From Enterococcus sp. HY326 (lineage in GTDB: Bacteria; Bacillota; Bacilli; Lactobacillales; Enterococcaceae), in assembly GCF_026157065.1 (NCBI RefSeq), contig NZ_JANLGQ010000002.1:248001-312000 (forward strand): DNA of 64,000 bases, given 5' to 3'. The first letter of the stretch is position 1. Every line of letters begins with the position of its first letter. The notes below the pieces were generated by a model. That model was not told the origin of the DNA and did no database searches. It saw nothing but the letters and a program-made list of their open reading frames with translations. The position numbers and the translations under genes were made by a program. Positions 16,166 through 23,768 of this stretch are shown here, one piece after another.

Positions 16166-17341
16166 ATGATGAATAATTTAACACAGCGTTTTAATCCGCA
16201 GGTGGATAAAATCCAAGTGTCTTTGATTCGCCGTTTCGACGAGCAAGTCACAGATATCCCGAATATTTTAAAATTAACTTTGGGGGAGCCGGATTTTAAT
16301 ACGCCAAATCATGTAAAAGAAGCTGGAGCACAGGCTATTTCGGATAACTTTTCCCATTATACTGGCATGTCTGGTTTGATTGATGTCAGAACAGCGGCAG
16401 CGGCCTTTTTAAAAGAAAAATATGCTGTGGACTACAATCCACAAAATGAAGTCCTCGTAACAGTCGGTGCAACCGAAGCGATTTCTGCTAGCTTGCTGGC
16501 AATTTTGCAACCCGGCGATAAAGTGTTATTGCCGGCGCCGATTTATCCAGGGTATGAGCCAGTGATTACACTAGCGAATGCGGAGCCGATTTATATCGAT
16601 ACAACGGAAAATGATTTTATTTTATCTCCAGCGATGATTGATCAAGCGATGGCAGTTCATGGTGAGCAGGTGAAAGCAATTATTTTAAATTATCCTAGTA
16701 ATCCCACAGGTGTGACGTATAATCGCGAAGAGGTTCAGGCGCTAGCTGAAACATTAAAAAAATATGATATCTTTGTTATCAGCGATGAAATTTACAGCGA
16801 GCTGACCTATGAAGGGCAGCATGTGTCAATTGCTGAATATTTAAGAGAACAAACAATTTTAATCAACGGCTTGTCAAAATCCCATGCAATGACTGGCTGG
16901 CGCATTGGCTTTATCTTTGCCCCACAGGAGCTGACGGCTGAATTGATGAAGGTTCATCAATATTTAGTGACAGCGGCTTCGACGATTTCGCAAAAGGCGG
17001 CCGTGCAAGCCTTGATTGAGGGCATCAATGATGCTCAGGAAATGAAAACAGAATATATCAAACGGCGGGATTTTTTAATTCGCCAAATGACACCACTGGG
17101 TTTTGAAATTGCCCATCCTAATGGCGCCTTTTATATTTTTGCAAAAATTCCTGTGGGTCAAACTCAGGACTCAATGAAATTTTGTTTGGATTTAGCGGAA
17201 AAAGTTGGGCTGGCAATTATCCCCGGTATCGCTTTTGGTCCAGAGGCAGAGGGCTATGTCAGAATTAGTTACGCTGCATCAATGGAAAATTTAACAGATG
17301 CGATGGTCCGACTAACTACTTACATTCAAAATGAGGTATAA
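16166..17341 (+). CDS. araT: Aromatic-type aminotransferase (AraT/PatA group)
   Basis: The product is a 391-residue class I PLP-dependent aminotransferase. The N-terminus (RFNPQVDKIQVSLIRRFDEQ, then KLTLGEPDFNTPNHV) closely matches lactococcal AraT as I recall it. The PLP lysine lies in NGLSKSHAMTGWRIGF. NYPSNPTG and SDEIYSEL bind the cofactor and substrate. AraT transaminates aromatic amino acids, leucine and methionine with 2-oxoglutarate. ATG codons at 16166 and 16169 are both possible after AAGGTAGG. The exact amino donor is inferred from family. Confidence 0.85.
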   Translation: MMNNLTQRFNPQVDKIQVSLIRRFDEQVTDIPNILKLTLGEPDFNTPNHVKEAGAQAISDNFSHYTGMSGLIDVRTAAAAFLKEKYAVDYNPQNEVLVTVGATEAISASLLAILQPGDKVLLPAPIYPGYEPVITLANAEPIYIDTTENDFILSPAMIDQAMAVHGEQVKAIILNYPSNPTGVTYNREEVQALAETLKKYDIFVISDEIYSELTYEGQHVSIAEYLREQTILINGLSKSHAMTGWRIGFIFAPQELTAELMKVHQYLVTAASTISQKAAVQALIEGINDAQEMKTEYIKRRDFLIRQMTPLGFEIAHPNGAFYIFAKIPVGQTQDSMKFCLDLAEKVGLAIIPGIAFGPEAEGYVRISYAASMENLTDAMVRLTTYIQNEV

Positions 17342-17393
17342 TTATCTTTATAAAAGAATGTTTTTTGAAATCACGCAGCAGGAGGGCGCTTGA

Positions 17394-18971
17394 ATGTTAA
17401 GAAAAGAGCTGAAGGAACTAGCACAACGTTCCTTAAAGGGAAAATATGGTAAATGGAGTGTTTTTATTATCATTCCTTTTGCAATTATGGCAATCACTTT
17501 CTTTTTTTCCTTTATATTTTTGGGAATCGCTAGTGTCTTAAGTTATACGGATAATTATTCCAGCGGCTATGAGGATAGTTATTACGAAGAGGATTACGAC
17601 AGCGATTTTTGGGATGACTATTGGGACGATGATTATTACACCTATGAAGAATCTTCCTATACGCCGGCATATAACTACGGCTATGCCTTAGGTTATCAAG
17701 CTGGTTATTTGCAGGGCTGGCAGGACCAAGAAGATGGTACCGAGTATTGGGGCACCTTATCTTCAGACCAAGCAATTTTAGCCAATATTGAAGGTCGGCC
17801 TGTGCAATATTTAGGCTCGGATGATTTCAATGAAGGGACTTTAGATGCCTATTATTATAGCTATGATGAAGCGTGGGAAGATTACTTAGGTTATTCACTT
17901 GAGGGTAATAGCTATCAGCTACCAGGTTCAGCACCGACCTTGAATCAAGTGTCACCGATGAACAATGATTTTGAACCTTATTTCCCAGAGTCCGGTTACA
18001 CGGAAATGCCACGCCGCAGCAACCCATTTTTATCATTTTTCATCAGCTTTATCTTTATTGCTTTTATCATTGCCGTGTCACTGGTGTATAGTTGTGTTTA
18101 TGTTCCACTGTTACGCTGGACGGGGATTGATACTATTGATGGTGAGAACTTCAATTTTAAAGATAGCCTCAAGAAAATCCGCAAGCAATTCGGGGTTGTT
18201 CTTTGGTCAAATGTTAAGATTGCCATCTTTACTACCTTATGGAGCTTTTTGTTTGTTATTCCTGGCCTAGTTAAAACAGCCAGCTACAGCATGACCAACT
18301 ATCTATTAAAACGAGAACCTGATTTGAATTCCTCTAAGGCAATTGCCCTGAGTGAAGAATTAATGCGGGGCTATAAGATTGAATATTTAATTTTTAATCT
18401 CTCCTTCTTCTGGTGGTTTTTAGCACAAGCCTATAGCTTAGGCTTTGCTAGTTTCTATGTGATGCCTTATTATTACACGTCAGAAGCAGCTTTCTTTGAT
18501 GAGATTTATTTTGAGAAAAGAAAATATACCAATAGCGAGCTAACTGCAAAGCCAGTTTTTCACCCAGTACCTCAGAATGATAATAAGTTCAATGAATCAG
18601 TAAACCAATCAAACGAATCAGTAGTTACAGAAGTTTCAAAAACTCCAAAAGCTCCAGTCATTACAGAAACGGTTGTTGAAACTCAAGAAGAATCTGAGCC
18701 AACAGGAATTTTTGAAAAACCATCTTATTCCTTCAACCAACCAACCGCTGAAAAGAAAGAGTCGGCTGAGGAAACTAGTCAACACTCAGACACTGTTGAG
18801 ACAATTGGAAATTCTGATACAGAGGAATTTCAAAGCCAATCAGAAACTGCGGAGCAAGCGGCAAACACCGCCACTGATTTGACAGAGGCAACCTTTGATG
18901 AAGATTCTGCAACAGAAGAAACTAAAGCAGCGGATTCTGATTCTGCTGAAAAGAAATCATCGTTCGAATAA
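17394..18971 (+). CDS. DUF975 membrane protein with a large Tyr/Asp-rich insertion
   Basis: The product is 525 residues. The N-terminal amphipathic LRKELKELAQRSLKGKYGKW and the core PGLVKTASYSM...LNSSKAIALSEELMRGYK are the DUF975 signature. Hydrophobic segments lie at about 22-50, 213-240, 268-292 and 330-360. Residues about 51-210 form an insertion rich in Tyr, Asp, Glu, Ser and Gly (GYALGYQAGYLQGWQDQEDG) between the first two spans. The C-terminal 140 residues are a Glu/Ser/Thr-rich disordered tail. Typical DUF975 proteins are about half this length. The function is unknown; a membrane-shaping or envelope role would be a guess. GGAGGGC precedes the ATG. Confidence 0.85.
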   Translation: MLRKELKELAQRSLKGKYGKWSVFIIIPFAIMAITFFFSFIFLGIASVLSYTDNYSSGYEDSYYEEDYDSDFWDDYWDDDYYTYEESSYTPAYNYGYALGYQAGYLQGWQDQEDGTEYWGTLSSDQAILANIEGRPVQYLGSDDFNEGTLDAYYYSYDEAWEDYLGYSLEGNSYQLPGSAPTLNQVSPMNNDFEPYFPESGYTEMPRRSNPFLSFFISFIFIAFIIAVSLVYSCVYVPLLRWTGIDTIDGENFNFKDSLKKIRKQFGVVLWSNVKIAIFTTLWSFLFVIPGLVKTASYSMTNYLLKREPDLNSSKAIALSEELMRGYKIEYLIFNLSFFWWFLAQAYSLGFASFYVMPYYYTSEAAFFDEIYFEKRKYTNSELTAKPVFHPVPQNDNKFNESVNQSNESVVTEVSKTPKAPVITETVVETQEESEPTGIFEKPSYSFNQPTAEKKESAEETSQHSDTVETIGNSDTEEFQSQSETAEQAANTATDLTEATFDEDSATEETKAADSDSAEKKSSFE

Positions 18972-19015
18972 AAGATTACCCTCAACACAATTTGCTTAAA
19001 AATGTGTTTGAATAA

Positions 19016-19051
19016 GACCCTCAATCAGCTATTGATGAGGGTCTTTTTTTA
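19016..19051 (+). terminator. Intrinsic terminator
   Basis: AGACCCTCAATCA pairs with TGATGAGGGTCT and is followed by seven T. It ends the DUF975 gene. Confidence 0.92.
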
Positions 19052-19166
19052 AAATAAGTTTGTTTTTCAGAATTTTAATTGCAAAATCCTTGTGTTCGAG
19101 GTAATTTAATCTTACTAAAGAAAATTTTGAAAAGGTAAAAATAAAAGATTCAGAGAGGGATGCCTT

Positions 19167-20390
19167 ATGCGTAATTTTGATAAATCACAAAAACTAGAGC
19201 ATGTCAGCTATGATGTGCGGGGACCGGTTTTAGACGAAGCCGATCGAATGAAGGAAGAAGGCATCAGCGTTTTAAAATTAAATACTGGGAATCCTGCACC
19301 ATTTGGCTTTGATGCGCCAAATGAAATTGTTAGAGATCTCATCTTGAATGTCAGAGAGTCAGAAGGCTATTCTGATTCTAAAGGGATTTTTTCTGCACGA
19401 AAAGCGATTGAGCAATATTATCAATTATTAAAATTTCCCAATGTTACGATTAATGATATTTACACAGGTAATGGTGTCAGCGAGTTAATTACAATGTCGA
19501 TGCAGGGCTTATTAGACACTGGCGATGAAGTCTTGGTGCCGATGCCGGATTATCCTTTGTGGACGGCCTCTGTTTCTTTAGCAGGTGGCACACCGGTGCA
19601 TTATATTTGTGATGAAGAGGCAGAATGGTTTCCTGATTTAGCAGATATTCGCAAAAAAGTATCCAGCAATACGAAGGCCATCGTGATTATCAACCCTAAT
19701 AATCCAACGGGAGCTGTTTATCCAAAAGAAATTTTAGAGGGCATTGTTGAAATTGCCCGGGAAAATGAATTGATCATTTATTCTGATGAAATCTATGACC
19801 GGATGATTATGGACGGCTTTAAACATATTCCGATTGCAACTCTGGCCCCTGATTTATTTGTGGTGACCTTTAGCGGTTTATCTAAGTCTCATCGGGTAGC
19901 CGGCTTTAGAGTGGGCTGGATGGTCTTGAGCGGCAATAAAAAAAATGTGCAGGGCTATATTGAGGGGTTAAACATGCTGTCGTCAATGCGGCTCTGTTCA
20001 AATGTTTTATCCCAACAAATTATTCAAACGGCTCTCGGAGGCTATCAGAGTGCTGACGAGCTATTATTGCCGGGAGGCCGAATTTATGAGCAGCGGGAAT
20101 ACGTCTATAATGCGATTCAAAGCATCCCGGGGCTTTCCGCAGTCAAACCCAAGGCAGCTTTTTATATCTTTCCTAAAATCGATACAGCCCGCTTCAATAT
20201 TGTCGATGACGAACAATTTATTTTAGACTTCTTGCATAAACACCATATTTTAATGGTTCACGGGGGCGGCTTTAATTGGCAGACACCTGATCACTTTAGA
20301 ATTGTTTACCTGCCTCGGATGGAGGATTTAAAATTGACGATGGATAAGATGGCGGAATTTTTAAGTACCTATAAACAAAAGCATCGTTAA
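19167..20390 (+). CDS. alaA: Alanine-type aminotransferase (AlaA/YfbQ family)
   Basis: The product is a 407-residue PLP enzyme that interconverts pyruvate and glutamate with alanine and 2-oxoglutarate. The N-terminus (SYDVRGPVLDEADRMKEEG, then LNTGNPAPFGF) is characteristic of AlaA. NPNNPTGAVYP, SDEIYDRM and SGLSKSHRVAGFRVGW carry the substrate- and PLP-binding residues. The length fits the family (about 405). AGAGAGGGATG precedes the ATG. The gene stands alone, between the terminator at 19016 and the long palindrome at 20397. Confidence 0.92.
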   Translation: MRNFDKSQKLEHVSYDVRGPVLDEADRMKEEGISVLKLNTGNPAPFGFDAPNEIVRDLILNVRESEGYSDSKGIFSARKAIEQYYQLLKFPNVTINDIYTGNGVSELITMSMQGLLDTGDEVLVPMPDYPLWTASVSLAGGTPVHYICDEEAEWFPDLADIRKKVSSNTKAIVIINPNNPTGAVYPKEILEGIVEIARENELIIYSDEIYDRMIMDGFKHIPIATLAPDLFVVTFSGLSKSHRVAGFRVGWMVLSGNKKNVQGYIEGLNMLSSMRLCSNVLSQQIIQTALGGYQSADELLLPGGRIYEQREYVYNAIQSIPGLSAVKPKAAFYIFPKIDTARFNIVDDEQFILDFLHKHHILMVHGGGFNWQTPDHFRIVYLPRMEDLKLTMDKMAEFLSTYKQKHR

Positions 20391-20396
20391 ACAAAG

Positions 20397-20508
20397 AAAA
20401 GACCATAACAGCGAGTCGGCTGTCAGAATTCCTTTCAGGTTGTCTGTTATGATGCATTACAGACAACCTGAAGAACTCCTTAAGTTCGACAAGTGTTATG
20501 GCCTTTTT
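20397..20508. terminator. Long palindrome between convergent alaA and the DUF2187 gene
   Basis: The inner stem TTCAGGTTGTCTGT.AT / AT.ACAGACAACCTGAA has 16 pairs around GATGC. It is extended outward by an imperfect stem (AAAAGACCATAACA with TGTTATGGCCTTTT). With an A-run on one side and a T-run on the other, it can terminate both strands. Confidence 0.8.
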
Positions 20509-20530
20509 GGATTTTGACAAATGTGAAAAG

Positions 20531-20725
20531 CTACACGGCTTTATCCGCAATTAGCTCGCAATTCTTTTTTGAAACAATCATGCGATTGGTATACTTCTCT
20601 ACCATATCTGCGGATGGATCGTTTACATGGACTAAATAAGAATTTTCATACTCCTTTTCAATGTAGCCGCAATGTTTTGCTTTCTCCAAGTTAAATGTTA
20701 CTTTTTGACCGTATGTTTCGGACAT
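20531..20725 (-). CDS. DUF2187-family small protein
   Basis: The product is 64 residues. The pattern KVTFNLEKAKHCGYIEKEYENSYLVHV...NRMIVSKKNCELI matches the short beta-rich DUF2187 (YkvS-like) proteins of bacilli and lactobacilli. The function is unknown. The start at 20725 (MSETYG) has GAGGTGG five bases before it. A GTG nine bases upstream would place the ribosome site inside the gene. It is divergent from the XRE regulator, with a shared 120-bp control region. Confidence 0.75.
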   Translation of the reverse strand: MSETYGQKVTFNLEKAKHCGYIEKEYENSYLVHVNDPSADMVEKYTNRMIVSKKNCELIADKAV

Positions 20726-20771
20726 CTCAACCACCTCAACCTTAAAAAAATAATATGACTATTCATTTACC

Positions 20772-20822
20772 TTGACATTATTATGATATAAAGTATTATG
20801 ATAACAAAATGCGAATTCGCAT
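20772..20822 (+). promoter_or_regulatory. Promoter and palindromic operator of the XRE/TPR regulator
   Basis: TTGACA (20772-20777), 16 bp and TATTAT (20794-20799) form the promoter. A perfect 14-bp palindrome ATGCGAATTCGCAT (20809-20822) lies between the -10 and the ribosome site. That position suits an autoregulatory operator. This is inferred, since the regulator's binding site is not known. Confidence 0.65.
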
Positions 20823-20845
20823 AATTTTAAAAAGGGGGAAATTTT

Positions 20846-21673
20846 GTGGAAAAATCTTTAGGTCAAGTCTTGAGAAAAATTAGAAAAGAACGCAATATGA
20901 CCCAAAAAATGCTTTGTGAAAATATTTGTTCCCAAAGTGTCCTCAGTCGAATTGAAGGGGATATTGAACTGCCGAATGTCCTAGTAGTTCAGCAATTGTG
21001 TGACCGCTTAGGGGTTTCTATCGATCAAGTTGTCAATCACAACGTCTTTGAAAAAACTGACAACGTGATGCTTTTTGAACAATTTGCCGACTTGTATCGC
21101 CACAACCGCTTTCAAGAATTATCTATTAAAATTTCCTCATCAAACATCATCGATTTTTTATTTAGTGAAAAAGAATTCTTACTTTTTTACTATTATATGG
21201 GAAGTTGCGAATATTATCTGCATCGTAATTTAGAGAAATCTCTTAAATATTTGAAAACTGGCTTAAATTACATTGGAAATGTAAGTCATCTGAGTGCAAA
21301 AGACGAAGATGTGCAGCTAATCAGCTGTACAGGGAAAGTTTATGCTGAAATGGGCAAGAGTGATAAAGCCGAATATTATATGAGCAGAAGCGTCGAATTG
21401 TTCGCTGACATACCTAATGAGCGAGCAGCGGCTGAATCAATCAAAATCTTCTTTAACTACGCGAGTTTTTTGCAAAAACAAGGCTATTATGAGACCTCGA
21501 TGGAAATGATTGATAAGGGCTTAGATTTGGCCCACAAAAAAAATAGTTATTATTTCGTCGATCAGTTATTTGAATTAAAGCGGGATTATTATTCTTTCCA
21601 GGGAAATATTGATAAAGCTGACAAATACCACAAGCTGTCCTTGCAGCTGAAAAAAATTGTCACTGCGACATAA
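20846..21673 (+). CDS. XRE-family regulator with TPR-like domain (RRNPP/Rgg type)
   Basis: The product is 275 residues. An N-terminal helix-turn-helix (about 6-62; GQVLRKIRKERNMTQKMLCE...QSVLSRIEGDIELP) is followed by a helical domain with TPR-like units (about 130-270, such as CTGKVYAEMGKSDKAEYYMSRSVELF). This layout is that of the Rgg/PlcR/RRNPP peptide-sensing regulators, though no adjacent small signalling-peptide gene is visible. Translation starts at GTG 20846 after AAGGGGG. Possible targets are itself (see the palindrome upstream), the divergent DUF2187 gene, and nagA. Confidence 0.85.
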   Translation: MEKSLGQVLRKIRKERNMTQKMLCENICSQSVLSRIEGDIELPNVLVVQQLCDRLGVSIDQVVNHNVFEKTDNVMLFEQFADLYRHNRFQELSIKISSSNIIDFLFSEKEFLLFYYYMGSCEYYLHRNLEKSLKYLKTGLNYIGNVSHLSAKDEDVQLISCTGKVYAEMGKSDKAEYYMSRSVELFADIPNERAAAESIKIFFNYASFLQKQGYYETSMEMIDKGLDLAHKKNSYYFVDQLFELKRDYYSFQGNIDKADKYHKLSLQLKKIVTAT

Positions 21674-21690
21674 ATGGTGTAGACCTTTTG

Positions 21691-21719
21691 TTGACTATTT
21701 TTACTTTTAGGAGTAATTT
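21691..21719 (+). promoter_or_regulatory. Promoter of nagA
   Basis: TTGACT (21691-21696) and TAATTT (21714-21719) are 17 bp apart, 41 bp before the GTG start. No cre or operator sequence was recognised around it. Confidence 0.55.
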
Positions 21720-21759
21720 ATAGGGGTACATATCAATGGAATTGAAGGGATGATGAAGC

Positions 21760-22914
21760 GTGAAACGGTTTATCTATGCAGACAAATTTTTTTATCCAAG
21801 TGATGTTAAAGGGCCAGGTTATTTAGAAATTACCGATGGTTTTTTCGGTGATTTTTATCAAGCAGTACCGACAGGTGAAGTTGAAATCATTGATTACACA
21901 GGACAGTGGATTGCCCCCGGCCTAGTCGATACCCACATTCATGGTTTTTTAAACCATGATGTGATGGATAACGATGCTGAAGGTTTGAAAGTAATGTCAG
22001 AGGGCCTGCTTTCTTGTGGCGTGACTTCCTTTTTACCAACAACGTTAACCTCAACCAAGGAACGTTTATTAGCGGTTGCTAAAACAATTGGCGAAGTCTA
22101 TCAAGAAGTACCTGGTGCCAAGGTTCAAGGGATTTATTTTGAAGGCCCATTCTTCACTCCTGAGCATAAAGGCGCCCAAAACCCAAGTTATTTCAGCGAC
22201 CCTGATTTAAACACATTTAACGAATGGCAAGAAGCTTCTGGTGGATTAATTAAAAAAATTGCTTTAGCTCCTGAACGTGAAGGAGTCAAAGAATTTGTCA
22301 AAGCGGTAACGGATCAGGGTGTGGTAGTTTCTTTAGGACACAGCAATGCTACTTTAGCTGAAGCCACTGAAGCAGTCGAGGCTGGTGCTAGCGTTTTTGT
22401 TCATGCTTACAATGGCATGCGGGCATTGAATCATCGGGAACCAGGAATGGTTGGCGCCTTGATGTCATTACAGCACGTTTTTTCTGAATTAATTTGTGAT
22501 GGGCATCATGTGCACCCCAATGCAGCCGATATCCTAATGGAAAAAGTCGGTCATGATCATGTGGCACTAATTACCGATTGCATGATGGCGGGTGGCATGC
22601 CGGATGGCGATTACATGTTAGGAGAATTCCCTGTCGTCGTTGCTGAAGGAACGGCTCGTTTAAAGGACTCTGGTAGTTTAGCCGGCAGCATTTTAAAATT
22701 GAAAGAAGCCATTAAAAATGTGGTGGATTGGAACATTGCAACACCGGAAGAAGCAATTATGATGGCTACCTATGTGCCAGCTGTCAGCTGTAAAATTGCT
22801 GACCAATGTGGCTCAATTGCCAACGGCCGAGCAGCTGATTTTATTGTATTAGATAAAGACATGGAATTAGTTGCAACTTATCTTGACGGTGTCGAACGTT
22901 ACCACGCCGAATAA
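21760..22914 (+). CDS. nagA: N-acetylglucosamine-6-phosphate deacetylase
   Basis: The product is a 384-residue cytoplasmic metal-dependent amidohydrolase. It removes acetate from GlcNAc-6-P, feeding amino-sugar catabolism and cell-wall recycling. The metal-binding DTHIHG (H59, H61), FEGPFF, the LGHSNAT loop, FVHAYNGM and TDCMMAGG all fit NagA. The start is GTG 21760 with GAAGGGATGATG upstream; the neighbouring ATGs are out of frame. nagB is not next to it. The gene lies in its own unit, with a terminator after it. Confidence 0.95.
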   Translation: MKRFIYADKFFYPSDVKGPGYLEITDGFFGDFYQAVPTGEVEIIDYTGQWIAPGLVDTHIHGFLNHDVMDNDAEGLKVMSEGLLSCGVTSFLPTTLTSTKERLLAVAKTIGEVYQEVPGAKVQGIYFEGPFFTPEHKGAQNPSYFSDPDLNTFNEWQEASGGLIKKIALAPEREGVKEFVKAVTDQGVVVSLGHSNATLAEATEAVEAGASVFVHAYNGMRALNHREPGMVGALMSLQHVFSELICDGHHVHPNAADILMEKVGHDHVALITDCMMAGGMPDGDYMLGEFPVVVAEGTARLKDSGSLAGSILKLKEAIKNVVDWNIATPEEAIMMATYVPAVSCKIADQCGSIANGRAADFIVLDKDMELVATYLDGVERYHAE

Positions 22915-22941
22915 GTCATTTCCAGTTCATAAATAAATGGG

Positions 22942-22973
22942 AAAATCAGACTGCTTGTGGGTCTGATTTTTTT
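22942..22973 (+). terminator. Intrinsic terminator after nagA
   Basis: AAAATCAGAC pairs with GTCTGATTTT across a 9-base loop and is followed by T. Confidence 0.9.
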
Positions 22974-23050
22974 GTGGAAAAATCTCAGCTGACTGACAGC
23001 TTTTTAGAAGTTCTTAAACCTTAGTTATGTTAAAATCTATGGGAGGAGTG

Positions 23051-23758
23051 ATGAATGTGAGTTACCTTGAGGTTATTAACGAATATAAACGCTATCAAAT
23101 GGGAGACACAACAATAGTTGCCAATGATGGTATCACCTTTGATGTAGAAAAGGGTGAGGTCTGCGTTATTCTAGGACCAAGTGGCGCAGGTAAATCCACC
23201 GTCTTAAATATTTTAGGTGGCATGGACAGCTGCGATGAGGGCCAGATTATTATTGATGGCACCGATATTGCCAATTTCAATGAAAAACAGTTGACTACGT
23301 ATCGTCGTGATGATGTCGGCTTTGTTTTTCAATTTTATAATTTAGTCCCCAATTTAACCGCCAAAGAAAATGTTGAACTGGCCGCTCAAATTGTTAAAGA
23401 CGCCTTAGATGCTGAATCCGTCTTAAAATCTGTCGGACTCGGTGAGCGCATGAATAATTTTCCTGCTCAATTGTCCGGTGGTGAGCAGCAACGGGTGACG
23501 ATTGCTCGGGCGATTGCCAAGCGCCCGAAATTATTATTATGTGATGAACCTACTGGAGCTTTGGATTATGAAACCGGGAAGCAGATTTTAAAAATTTTGC
23601 AGGATACTGCAAAGGAAACCGGTACAACGGTTTTAATTATTACCCATAATTCGCAAATTGCGCCGATGGCTGACCGTGTGATTCGCATTAACGATGCGAA
23701 GGTTAGAAGCATTAAACTTAACGAAAATCCACTGCCGATTACTGAAATTGAGTGGTAG
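23051..23758 (+). CDS. ABC transporter ATP-binding protein (MacB/LolD type)
   Basis: The product is a 235-residue ATPase. It has Walker A GPSGAGKS, the Q-loop [10 protein letters not shown], signature [14 protein letters not shown], Walker B LLLCDEP and the H-loop ITHN. The [16 protein letters not shown] stretch is typical of MacB/LolD-like ATPases that partner FtsX-type permeases. The start is ATG 23051 or GTG 23057, both after GGGAGGAG; 23051 is used here. The next gene begins 10 bp after the stop and encodes the permease, so they form an operon. The exported substrate is unknown. Confidence 0.9.
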   Translation: MNVSYLEVINEYKRYQMGDTTIVANDGITFDVEKGEVCVILGPSGAGKSTVLNILGGMDSCDEGQIIIDGTDIANFNEKQLTTYRRDDVGFVFQFYNLVPNLTAKENVELAAQIVKDALDAESVLKSVGLGERMNNFPAQLSGGEQQRVTIARAIAKRPKLLLCDEPTGALDYETGKQILKILQDTAKETGTTVLIITHNSQIAPMADRVIRINDAKVRSIKLNENPLPITEIEW

Positions 23759-23768
23759 GAGGCAGTAA

